The notes under the pieces: model-generated
What the model saw: only the letters and a program-made list of their open reading frames with translations
What the model was told of the DNA's origin: nothing
Database searches by the model: none
Translations under genes and position numbers: made by a program
Part shown: in pieces, positions 41,882 through 49,839 of the stretch
How positions within the stretch are numbered: position 1 is the first letter of the stretch
Layout of the letters: the number at the start of each line of letters is the position of its first letter
DNA from: Streptomyces sp. NBC_00554
GTDB lineage: Bacteria > Actinomycetota > Actinomycetes > Streptomycetales > Streptomycetaceae
DNA: 64,000 nucleotides
Assembly (NCBI RefSeq): GCF_041431135.1
Contig: NZ_CP107799.1
Location: 4,030,001-4,094,000 of the forward strand
Reading direction: 5' to 3'

Positions 41882-42415
41882 TTAACGCTTGCTGTACTGC
41901 GGGGCCTTACGGGCCTTCTTGAGACCGGCCTTCTTGCGCTCGACCGCACGGTCGTCGCGCTTGAGGAAGCCGGCCTTCTTGAGGGCGCCGCGGTTGTTGT
42001 CGACGTCGGCCTCGTTCAGCGCGCGGGCGACACCGAGACGGAGCGCACCGGCCTGACCGGAGACGCCGCCACCCGTGATGCGGGCGACAACGTCGTAGCG
42101 GTTGTCGAGCTCGAGCACCTTGAAGGGCTCGTTGACTTCCTGCTGGTGCACCTTGTTGGGGAAGTAGTCCTCAAGGGTGCGACCGTTGATCTTCCACTTG
42201 CCGGTGCCCGGGACGATCCGGACGCGGGCGATGGCGTTCTTGCGACGGCCCAGGCCGGCGGCCGGCTGCGGGTCGCCGAAGCGGCCCGCGAGCGACTCCG
42301 AGGTGTACTCGCCCTCGACGGGCGGGACCTCGGACTCGGTGGTGTAGTTCTCGACGTTCTCGACGAGCTCGCCCTCGGTCTCTTCGACCGGCTGCTCAAC
42401 GGTGGTCTCGGCCAC
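41882..42415 (-). CDS. rpsI: 30S ribosomal protein S9
   Basis: The 177-residue S9 has the body GLGRRKNAIARVRIVPGTG and the basic C-terminus APQYSKR that reaches the ribosomal P site. An acidic N-terminal extension of about 50 residues (VEQPVEETEGELVENVENY) is typical of streptomycetes. It follows rplM by 42 bases as an operon. Confidence 0.98.
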   Translation of the reverse strand: MAETTVEQPVEETEGELVENVENYTTESEVPPVEGEYTSESLAGRFGDPQPAAGLGRRKNAIARVRIVPGTGKWKINGRTLEDYFPNKVHQQEVNEPFKVLELDNRYDVVARITGGGVSGQAGALRLGVARALNEADVDNNRGALKKAGFLKRDDRAVERKKAGLKKARKAPQYSKR

Positions 42416-42457
42416 GATTCTCCTCAGAATTTTCTGTGTCTTAGGGGGTGGCCGGAA

Positions 42458-42901
42458 CTACTGCGCGACCTGGGTGATCTCGAACGGCACCGGCTGCTGC
42501 GCAGCGTGCGGGTGCTGGTCGCCCGAGTAGACCTTCAGCTTCGAGAGCACCTGACGGCCCAGGGTGTTCTTGGGGATCATGCCCTTGATGGCCTTCTCGA
42601 CGGCCTTCTCGGGGTTCTTCGCCAGCAGCTCGTCGTAACGGACGGAGCGCAGACCACCCGGGTAACCGGAGTGGCGGTACGCCAGCTTCTGGGTCTTCTT
42701 GTTGCCGGAGAGGTGCACCTTGTCGGCGTTGATGATGATGACGAAGTCACCAGCGTCGACGTGGGGGGCGTAGATCGGCTTGTGCTTGCCCCGAAGGATG
42801 TTCGCGGCGGTGGTCGCCAGACGGCCCAGGACGACATCCTGAGCGTCGATGACGTACCACTGGCGAGTGATGTCGCCGGGCTTGGGGCTAAACGTACGCA
42901 C
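42458..42901 (-). CDS. rplM: 50S ribosomal protein L13
   Basis: The 147-residue L13 contains WYVIDAQDVVLGRLAT and GMIPKNTLGRQVL. It starts with GTG at 42901, in a context with AAG-rich sequence rather than a strong ribosome site. It leads the rplM-rpsI operon and has a leader of about 175 bases. Confidence 0.98.
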   Translation of the reverse strand: MRTFSPKPGDITRQWYVIDAQDVVLGRLATTAANILRGKHKPIYAPHVDAGDFVIIINADKVHLSGNKKTQKLAYRHSGYPGGLRSVRYDELLAKNPEKAVEKAIKGMIPKNTLGRQVLSKLKVYSGDQHPHAAQQPVPFEITQVAQ

Positions 42902-42918
42902 TTCGTAGCCTTCGCTTC

Positions 42919-42954
42919 TTCAGTGGATGGGTCCTGACACATGGCATCACTGAA
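42919..42954 (-). promoter_or_regulatory. Hairpin in the rplM leader
   Basis: TTCAGTG and CACTGAA form the base of a stem, extended by GATG/CATC with one bulge, 18 bases before the rplM start. It might mediate L13 autoregulation; this is not shown. Confidence 0.4.
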
Positions 42955-43085
42955 GCGATCATGCAGCTGGGGACGACAGTGCCGGGAACGATGCCCGTAT
43001 GCCGCCCACTGGTAACTGCTCCAGGGAACCTACGTAAGGGCCTCTCGCGTGAGAACGACCAAGCCGATACGCATAACGAAATGCA

Positions 43086-43115
43086 AGAGTACTCGCGCTG
43101 CCCCGGAAGGGTCAA
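43086..43115 (-). promoter_or_regulatory. rplM promoter
   Basis: On the rplM strand TTGACC (43115-43110) and TACTCT (43091-43086) are 18 bases apart. Confidence 0.7.
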
Positions 43116-43317
43116 AACGCGCCTCACGGCCGCTACCGCGACCGGCAACGTCTAGTACAACCGTACGAAATATTCACGGCACCCCGCACCCCGGGAACCG
43201 CGACGCACCAACCACCCGGAGATGTCACTTTTGCCCGTGCGGGCTCACCTCGCACCAGGTCCCGAGTGCCCGCCGAAGCGGAACGGCACACCCCAACCCC
43301 CGTCTAAGATGCGGCAC

Positions 43318-44205
43318 ATGAGCTATGGGCAGGGTGGGCAGGGGCAGCCCCCGTGGGATCCCTGGAATTCAGGATCCCAGCGGCCCCAGTGGGGCAGCCA
43401 GACGGACGACCGGACTCCGGACTGGGCGGCGCTCGCCGACGCCTCCGAGTCGCGCAACAAGCGCCGCAGGGTGCTGCTGATCAGCGGCGGAGCGCTTGCC
43501 ACGGTCGCGGTCGGCGTCGCCGTCGCGGTGGCCGTCGTGTCCGCGAACGGCAGCAGCCAGGCCTCGAACTCGCCCAGCAACCTGCCCGCCACCGCGGACA
43601 TCCCGAGCGACACCACCGCGCCGGAACCGTCCTTCGCGCCGACCTCGGCCCCTCCCCCGCTGGACCCGAAGGACTTCATATCCAGCGTGAAGAAGGACAC
43701 GGCACCGCTCAGCCCCGGTCTCCTCTTCCCCGGCTCGACGCTGACCATGGGTGACCGCGTCTATACAAAGGGTCCGACGGCCGACACGACGAACTGCGCC
43801 ACGGCCGCGAAGGGCACGCTCGCCACGGTCCTCACCAAGAACAAGTGCACGCGCCTCCTGCGCGTCACCTACAGCAAGGACGGCGTCGCCGTGACGGTCG
43901 GCGTGGCCGTCTTCGACACCGAGGCCCAGGCGGTCAAGGCCAAGGGCGACGCGGACGCGAAGAGCATCATCGCCTCGCTGTCCGGCGGGAAGGTCAAGCC
44001 CTTCTGCGACTCGGCGGTCTGCCGCTCGACCACGAACTCCTACGGGCGCTACGCCTACTTCACCCTCGCCGGCTTCACCAACGGCAAGGACGTGACGACG
44101 AAGGACACCGCGGTCTTCACCACCGGCGACGACCTCGCCGAGTTCGCCTTCCGGCAGATCCGCCGCCGCGGCGAGGCCCAGGCGTCTACCGCGGCCAACG
44201 AGTGA
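43318..44205 (+). CDS. Single-pass membrane protein with a Ser/Pro/Thr linker
   Basis: The 295-residue protein has a Gly/Gln/Trp-rich cytoplasmic N-terminus (SYGQGGQGQPPWDPW), a membrane helix (about 50-73), a Ser/Pro/Thr linker and an extracellular domain with four cysteines (NCATAAKG, NKCTRLL, PFCDSAVC), probably two disulfides. It is conserved beside rplM in streptomycetes but has no known role. TAAGAT lies exactly seven bases before the ATG, a leaderless pattern. Confidence 0.85.
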   Translation: MSYGQGGQGQPPWDPWNSGSQRPQWGSQTDDRTPDWAALADASESRNKRRRVLLISGGALATVAVGVAVAVAVVSANGSSQASNSPSNLPATADIPSDTTAPEPSFAPTSAPPPLDPKDFISSVKKDTAPLSPGLLFPGSTLTMGDRVYTKGPTADTTNCATAAKGTLATVLTKNKCTRLLRVTYSKDGVAVTVGVAVFDTEAQAVKAKGDADAKSIIASLSGGKVKPFCDSAVCRSTTNSYGRYAYFTLAGFTNGKDVTTKDTAVFTTGDDLAEFAFRQIRRRGEAQASTAANE

Positions 44206-44346
44206 CCCGGACCCCGCCCCGGTGACCACCGCCCCGCCCCGGGCGGCCGTGCCCCGCAACAAGGACGTGTGAGACTCTCCCGCACGCTCACCGGCAAGTC
44301 GGACACTGGCCGTGTCGCCGACGGCCGGCCCCGGGGGGACCACTCC

Positions 44347-45702
44347 ATGACCACGCTGCGCCCGTCCCGACGCCTGCTGCTCGGGACCTGCGCGGGCGCC
44401 GCGCTACTGGCCCCGCTGGGAGTGTGGGCCTGGCCCGAGCAGCAGGAGAGCGCGGCCGGGCCCCGGGCGGTGCCGACCGAACTGCGGGACCGGGATCCGA
44501 AGGCGACCCCCGAGGCACGCCAGGTGTACGCGATGCTCGCGAACCTGGAGAACACCGCGCGCCGCGGCCGCCCGAGCCGCACGGTGATCGGCCAGCACGT
44601 GGAGCTGCACAACGAGCGGTACAACCCGCAGTACGGCGACTACCAGGGCACCAAGGCGCCGGGCTACTACTACCGCAAGGCCCGCGACATCACCGGCCGG
44701 CTGCCCGGCTTCGTGGAACTGGACCTCGGCCCCGGCTACGGCCAACCCGGCTGGGCGGTGGGCCAGGCCCGCTCCTACTCCGGCGCCTGGCCGAGCTGCC
44801 GCCGCTACTGGGGGTACACCGAGGACGCCGTGGACCTCGCCGTCGGCGTGTGGGCGGGCCTGCCCCGGACGGCCGACGGCTCGTACCGCCCCTCCGGCAC
44901 ACACCGGGAGTGCGCGTCCGGGGCCGAGGTCTCCCTGCCGCACAACGGGGGCGCTCCGGCGGGCCTGGTCGGGTTCTCCTTCCACCAGCCCTACCCGGGC
45001 AGCCCCGTCAAGGGCTACACCCAGACGCTGCACCGCAACTCACCGGCCGCGAAGGACCCCCGCTGGTTCGCCCGGATGACAAGCCCGGGCACCGCCGAGC
45101 ACAAGTCCCTGCAGCTAGACCTCGCCTTCCTCGCCGACCACCTGGGCTACCTGGCCGGCCGCGGGGTCCCCGTACTGCTGCGGCCGTACCACGAGATGAA
45201 CACCGCGCCCGGCAGGGGCTTCTGGTGGGCGGGCCAGGACCCGGACGCGTTCCGGACGCTGTGGCGGCTGACGTACGACTACCTCGTGAACCGGCGCGGC
45301 CTGCACAACCTGATCTTCGTGTGGGCGCCGAACTCCTGGGACGGGTCCTACGGGCGGGAACCCCGGGCCTACTACCCCGGCGGGCGCTACGTCGACATCG
45401 TGGGCGTCGACGACTACAGCGACACCCCGGCCCGCCCGTTCGGCGGCGGAGCCTGGACCGAGGTCTGGTACCGCGGCCTGGAGCGGTACCGCAGGCCGCG
45501 GATCGTCTCCGAGTCCTTCCACGTACCGCTCAACGCGGCCCAGCCCCGGACCCTGACCAGGACGCCCTGGGTGCTGTGGACGGTGTGGGGCCAGGCCCTG
45601 TCGTACGACAACGTGTCCGCGCCCCGGAAGAAGAACACCGCGGACGACGTGAAACGGACCTATCACTCTTCGCGCATGATCACGGCACAAGACTTCGGTT
45701 GA
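44347..45702 (+). CDS. Secreted GH26 beta-mannanase-like glycosidase
   Basis: The 451-residue protein has a signal region with twin arginines (PSRRLLLGTCAGAALLAPLG) and a GH26 barrel with acid/base E283 in RPYHEMN and nucleophile E389 in IVSESFH. GH26 enzymes cut beta-1,4-mannan and some mixed-linkage glucans. GGGGGGA precedes the ATG at 44347. It opens a plus-strand cluster with a GT2 synthase, so it may trim or release the polymer made there rather than feed on plant mannan. The signal could be Tat or Sec. Confidence 0.85.
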   Translation: MTTLRPSRRLLLGTCAGAALLAPLGVWAWPEQQESAAGPRAVPTELRDRDPKATPEARQVYAMLANLENTARRGRPSRTVIGQHVELHNERYNPQYGDYQGTKAPGYYYRKARDITGRLPGFVELDLGPGYGQPGWAVGQARSYSGAWPSCRRYWGYTEDAVDLAVGVWAGLPRTADGSYRPSGTHRECASGAEVSLPHNGGAPAGLVGFSFHQPYPGSPVKGYTQTLHRNSPAAKDPRWFARMTSPGTAEHKSLQLDLAFLADHLGYLAGRGVPVLLRPYHEMNTAPGRGFWWAGQDPDAFRTLWRLTYDYLVNRRGLHNLIFVWAPNSWDGSYGREPRAYYPGGRYVDIVGVDDYSDTPARPFGGGAWTEVWYRGLERYRRPRIVSESFHVPLNAAQPRTLTRTPWVLWTVWGQALSYDNVSAPRKKNTADDVKRTYHSSRMITAQDFG

Positions 45703-45955
45703 TTAACTTTTGAACACATCCCCCTCACATGTGTTCCATGCATAGGCACATACATGCAAGGATCACTCTTCTGTTCGGCCAGTGGTTCGGGTGCCCGGGG
45801 GGGCTTCTGACAGGCAAGTGGCCGATGACGCCAAAGAAGGCGTTGGGGGGCATGGAACCCAGAGTTTCTGTGCCGTGGCGCGCTTTGTCGTGCCCCGGCC
45901 GAGATCTATGGCTGCCTCAACGCACCAGCGATCTCACAGGAGTTCCTCAGAAGTC
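45703..45955 (+). other. Structured, AT-richer region upstream of the GT2 gene
   Basis: The first 70 bases are unusually AT-rich and hold GAACACAT-N9-ATGTGTTC (45712-45736) and CATGCA twice. Further on, GGTTC and GTGCCC (from about 45784) can pair with GGGCAT and GAACC (to about 45862), closing a junction that includes GACGCC-AAAGAA-GGCGTT. An upstream promoter and a structured mRNA leader are both plausible. Confidence 0.4.
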
Positions 45956-47407
45956 ATGGCATCAACAGTCGCCGACGAGGGTGTTCCGCACTCTCGGCAG
46001 AACGCGAAACTGACGAAGCGCACCGCGTCGTGGAAACCGGGGATCCTGCCGTTCCTGGTGCCCTTCGTCCTGCTGGTCGCCTTCGGGCTGTGGTCCTACC
46101 GGCCCAGCTCGACTCCGCTGAGCTGGGTCCTGACCGTCGTCTGGTCCCTGCCGGTGGTCGGTGTGCTGGTCGGTATCCAGGGCGCCGTGCTGCTCCGCCG
46201 CCGGGTCCGCAAGAGCGACCGGATGGCCCCGCCGGCGCCGGTCGACCAGGACTTCCTGATCATCCTCTGCCCGACCATCGGACGTCACGACACCTACCCG
46301 GCCCTGGAACGCTCGATCCTGTCCTACGTCGAGCACATGCCGGAGTGGTTTCCGTACATGCGCGTCGACATCCTCACCGAGGAGGGCTGCGAGGCAGCGG
46401 CGGACATCGACCGGCTCGCCGACTCGCACCCGCTGATCCGGGTGATCACCGTCCCCAAGGCGTACGTCCCGGAGAACGGCACCCGCTTCAAGGCCCGCGC
46501 CAACCACTACGCCCACGAGCTGCGTATCGAGGAGGGCGAGGCCCTCGACTACGTCTGGGTGCTGCACATGGACGACGACACCGGCGTCGGCCCCGACACC
46601 TCGTCCTCGCTCGCCCAGTTCATCAACCGGCAGCGCCGCGCCCACCCCGACGAGGCCAAGCACATGGCCCAAGGCATCCTCACGTATCCGCGTGAGAACG
46701 CGGTCAACCTCTTCACCTGGCTCGCCGACGCGGTACGCCCCGCCGACGACATCGCCCGTTTCCGCGCGCTGACCGGCATGGGTACCCCGGCCGCCGGTGT
46801 GCACGGCGAGCTGCTGGTGCTGCGCGCGTCCATCGAGGCTGAGATCGGCTGGGACTTCGGCCCCAAGGAGATCGTCGAGGACGCTCGCCTCGCCCTGACC
46901 TTCTGCCGCAAGTACCCGGGCCGCAGCGACTGGTTCAACGGCCGCTGCTACGGCGCCTCCCCCTCCACCGCGGCCGACTTCGTCAAGCAGCGCGACCGGT
47001 GGGCCTGGGGCCTGGTGGCTCTCTGCTTCAACAGGTCCGTGCCCTTGCGCTACCGCTGGTTCCTGTCGATCTGTGTGACCACCTGGATCCTCGGCCCCCT
47101 CCAGCACATCGGCGCCGTGCTGCTCTTCGGCTGGCTCATCAACGACATGAACACCTCGCCCGCGACCCAGTCCGTGACCATCCTGTGGGCGTTCAACTTC
47201 GCCTACGTCATCTGGACCTACTGGGAGGGACTGCGGCTCAACGCGCTCGCGTCCGTCAGCGGCAGACGCAAGTGGTGGGAGCCGATCGTGGTGATCGCTC
47301 TCATCCCCGTCTTCTCCGTGCTGGAAGGAATCGGAGGCTTCAAGGGCTTCCTGAAGTTCGTCCGGCGCGAGGAGAACAAGTTCGTCGTGATCGCCAAGCC
47401 CGCCTGA
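45956..47407 (+). CDS. Processive family 2 glycosyltransferase (polysaccharide synthase)
   Basis: The 483-residue membrane protein has two N-terminal helices (about 30-80), a GT2 domain with D206-D207-D208, the acidic V-E-D (308-309) acceptor site and Q345-R-D-R-W (QxxRW-type motif), and about three C-terminal helices. The layout is that of processive synthases and resembles the egghead/BRE-3 mannosyltransferase branch. It should polymerise and export a glycan across the membrane. The ATG at 45956 has AGGAG 13 bases upstream; 45908 is an alternative. The flanking mannanase-family genes suggest a mannan product. Confidence 0.85.
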   Translation: MASTVADEGVPHSRQNAKLTKRTASWKPGILPFLVPFVLLVAFGLWSYRPSSTPLSWVLTVVWSLPVVGVLVGIQGAVLLRRRVRKSDRMAPPAPVDQDFLIILCPTIGRHDTYPALERSILSYVEHMPEWFPYMRVDILTEEGCEAAADIDRLADSHPLIRVITVPKAYVPENGTRFKARANHYAHELRIEEGEALDYVWVLHMDDDTGVGPDTSSSLAQFINRQRRAHPDEAKHMAQGILTYPRENAVNLFTWLADAVRPADDIARFRALTGMGTPAAGVHGELLVLRASIEAEIGWDFGPKEIVEDARLALTFCRKYPGRSDWFNGRCYGASPSTAADFVKQRDRWAWGLVALCFNRSVPLRYRWFLSICVTTWILGPLQHIGAVLLFGWLINDMNTSPATQSVTILWAFNFAYVIWTYWEGLRLNALASVSGRRKWWEPIVVIALIPVFSVLEGIGGFKGFLKFVRREENKFVVIAKPA

Positions 47408-47427
47408 TCGCCCGGAAGACAACTGAC

Positions 47428-48675
47428 ATGCGCTCGCGACTGCCCCTGCTCGCCATCTTCCCGGTGAGCGTGCTCACCATCGTGCTGGGCACCCCCTTCG
47501 TCCTCGGCGACCACCCTGTGCGCTGGGAGTCGGGCTCGGCCCTGCCCAAGCTCGTCCTGGGCGACGCCCCCGAGGAATCCAGCACTCCGACCGACGACCC
47601 CTCCGATACGACGGACGCGTCCTCCCCCTCGTCCTCCACGCCTTCCTCTTCCTCCGGCGACGGCCTCAAGGTCGCCAAGCCCTGGAAGGCCGGCATGGCG
47701 CAGTGGGGCGTACAGGTCTACTGGGAGGAGGAGACGAAGAAGCGCTCCGACACGTTCATCGAGAACCAGGCCCGCAAGCAGGCCAAGTACCTCATCGGCC
47801 TGGGCGCGAACTCGGTGTCCCTGTCCTTCCCCTACTTCACCGGGGACTCCACGTCCAACAAGATCTCCGCCGGGGCCAAGACGCCGTCCCCGGAGCGCCT
47901 CCAGCGGGTGCTGCAGGTGTTCGAGGACGCGGGCTTCCGCACCACGGTCCGCCCGATCATGGACGAGGCCTCCCTCGACCCGCCGACCGGCTGGCGCGGC
48001 AACATCGAACCCGCCTCGCGCTCCGCCTGGTTCGCGTCGTACAAGGAGTTCCTCACCCCGTACCTCAAGGTCGCCGAGGAAGAGAAGGCGAACACCTTTG
48101 TGATCGGCACCGAGCTGAACTCCTTGGAGGGCGACACCGGCTGGGACTCCCTGGTCGCCTCCGCCGAGACGGCCTTCTCCGGTGAGGTCGCCTACGACGC
48201 CAACTGGGACAACTACGTCTCCGGCCGCATCAACATGCCGGTCAGCCACCTCGGCGTCGACGCCTACTTCCCCGTCAAGGTCGCGGACACCGCGTCCGTC
48301 TCGACGCTGGTCGACGGCTGGAACACCTGGCTGGACAAGAAGGCCACAGGACCGCTGCCCAACATCACCATCGCCGAGTCCGGCATCGGCGCGATGAACG
48401 GCGCCTACCACGCGCCCGGCGACTTCTACACCAAGCGAGCAGTGAACCCGACGGTGCAGGCCAACTGGTACGAGGCCGTCTGTCAGGTAGTCCAGGAACG
48501 AGAGATGAGCGGCGTCTACTGGTGGTCGATCTGGTTCGACGACGACCCGAACACCAAGCCCGACGACAAGGTCGCCTCCCGGCTCGACTTCGCCGGACGC
48601 CCTCTTACTGAGAAGGCCATCAAGGCCTGCTTCACCTCCGATTACGCAGGCCCTGGCACCGACACCGCCAGCTGA
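47428..48675 (+). CDS. Membrane-anchored GH113-like glycosidase
   Basis: The 415-residue protein has an N-terminal hydrophobic segment (about 5-27), a Ser/Thr/Asp/Pro-rich linker (about 48-78) and a TIM-barrel domain (GVQVYW, LGANSVSLSFPYF, VIGTELNSLE, ITIAESGIG, YWWSIWF). E229 and E317 occupy the positions of acid/base and nucleophile in clan GH-A. The motif set resembles GH113, a beta-mannanase family; GH5- or GH39-like assignment is possible. It is 20 bases downstream of the synthase, so it probably acts on the exported chain. Confidence 0.78.
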   Translation: MRSRLPLLAIFPVSVLTIVLGTPFVLGDHPVRWESGSALPKLVLGDAPEESSTPTDDPSDTTDASSPSSSTPSSSSGDGLKVAKPWKAGMAQWGVQVYWEEETKKRSDTFIENQARKQAKYLIGLGANSVSLSFPYFTGDSTSNKISAGAKTPSPERLQRVLQVFEDAGFRTTVRPIMDEASLDPPTGWRGNIEPASRSAWFASYKEFLTPYLKVAEEEKANTFVIGTELNSLEGDTGWDSLVASAETAFSGEVAYDANWDNYVSGRINMPVSHLGVDAYFPVKVADTASVSTLVDGWNTWLDKKATGPLPNITIAESGIGAMNGAYHAPGDFYTKRAVNPTVQANWYEAVCQVVQEREMSGVYWWSIWFDDDPNTKPDDKVASRLDFAGRPLTEKAIKACFTSDYAGPGTDTAS

Positions 48676-48690
48676 CCGAGCGAGGCAATC

Positions 48691-49788
48691 ATGCAGGAAG
48701 CCATCATCCTGGTGGGCGGCAAGGGAACCCGCTTGCGCCCGCTGACCAACCACACCCCGAAACCGCTTCTCAACGTCGCGGGATCCTCCTTCATCCGGCA
48801 CCAGATAGCCAAGCTGATGGATGCAGGCGTCGAGCACGTGGTGTTCGCCACCTCGTATCTCGCCAGCCTCTTCGAGGAGGAGTTCAAGGACTTCTCCCAG
48901 GACCTGAAGATCTCCTACGCGGTCGAGAGCGTCCCGCTCGGTACGGGCGGGGCGATCCGCAACGCCGGCCGCCTGCTGCGCGGTCCGGCGGACGCGCCCG
49001 TCCTGATCCTCAACGGCGACATCCTGTCCGGGCTCGACCTGCGTGACGTACTGGAGCAGCACAAGGCGCGGGAAGCGGACGTGACGCTGCATCTCACCCG
49101 CGTATCCGACCCTCGTGCCTTCGGCCTCGTGCCCACCGACGAGGCCGGAAGGGTGCTGTCCTTCCTGGAGAAGCCGAAGACCCAGGAGGAGTGCGTCACC
49201 GACCAGATCAACGCGGGCTGCTACGTCTTCCGCCGGTCCGTCCTCGACGCCATCCCGGCCGACCGCGAGGTCTCCGTCGAACAGGAGACCTTCCCGGAGC
49301 TCGTCGCCCAGGGGCGGCGCGTGTTCGGTCACACCACGGAGGACTACTGGCGCGACCTCGGCACGCCGCTGGCATTCGTGCACGGGTCCGCCGACCTGGT
49401 CACCGGCAAGGTGACCTCTCCCCTCGTGGAGCGGCAGGCCGAGGCCCTGATCCATCCCACGGCCACCGTCGACCCGACCGCCCGCATCACGGGAGGCTCG
49501 ACGATCGGTCCGCACGCCGTCATCGGCCCGCGCGTGGTCGTCGACCGCTCCATCCTCGGCGGGAGCGTCACCGTGGCCGAGGGTGCCCGGATCCACGAGT
49601 CCGTGGTGGACCACGACTCCTCGATCGGCGGCGAGTCCTTCCTCCGTGAGGCCGTGGTGGGCTGCCATGCGCACATCGGCGCGGAGAACGAACTGCCCGC
49701 CCAGCTGCGCCTGTCGTGCGGCATCCGCATTCCCGCCCAAGGAGTACGCGTCAGCGGCACGGCTGCCGCCTGCCTGACGGCCCACTGA
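48691..49788 (+). CDS. Sugar-1-phosphate nucleotidyltransferase with left-handed beta-helix
   Basis: The 365-residue protein has GGKGTRLRPLT (9-19), LNGDIL and FLEKP of NDP-sugar pyrophosphorylases, followed by hexapeptide repeats (about 255-350, HPTATVDPTARITGGSTIGPHAV). The sequence falls in the group that includes mannose-1-phosphate guanylyltransferases. It likely supplies the activated sugar, possibly GDP-mannose, for the GT2 enzyme. GAGG precedes the ATG with six-base spacing, and the gene starts 15 bases after the glycosidase stop. Confidence 0.85.
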   Translation: MQEAIILVGGKGTRLRPLTNHTPKPLLNVAGSSFIRHQIAKLMDAGVEHVVFATSYLASLFEEEFKDFSQDLKISYAVESVPLGTGGAIRNAGRLLRGPADAPVLILNGDILSGLDLRDVLEQHKAREADVTLHLTRVSDPRAFGLVPTDEAGRVLSFLEKPKTQEECVTDQINAGCYVFRRSVLDAIPADREVSVEQETFPELVAQGRRVFGHTTEDYWRDLGTPLAFVHGSADLVTGKVTSPLVERQAEALIHPTATVDPTARITGGSTIGPHAVIGPRVVVDRSILGGSVTVAEGARIHESVVDHDSSIGGESFLREAVVGCHAHIGAENELPAQLRLSCGIRIPAQGVRVSGTAAACLTAH

Positions 49789-49839
49789 AGTCGCCTACCT
49801 GCCGCACAACTTGACCGGACAGTCAGTTACTGGAGAGAC

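Larger units (their letters stand above)
42902..43317. other. Gap holding the rplM promoter and leader and a divergent leaderless promoter
   Basis: The 416 bases carry the rplM promoter (43086-43115), a hairpin in its leader (42919-42954) and TAAGAT at 43305-43310 seven bases before the plus-strand gene. No gene was found. Confidence 0.7.

Noticed and set aside
45784..45870. A c-di-GMP-I (GEMM) riboswitch, because of ACAGGCAA and GACGCCAAAG
   Set aside because: The hairpin that must lie between these two motifs is missing and the tetraloop-receptor arrangement is not seen; the region is kept only as an undefined leader.
47218..49785. An 855-codon minus-strand frame opposite the glycosidase and nucleotidyltransferase
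   Set aside because: The sense strand has clear enzyme motifs and ribosome sites; the antisense frame has neither.
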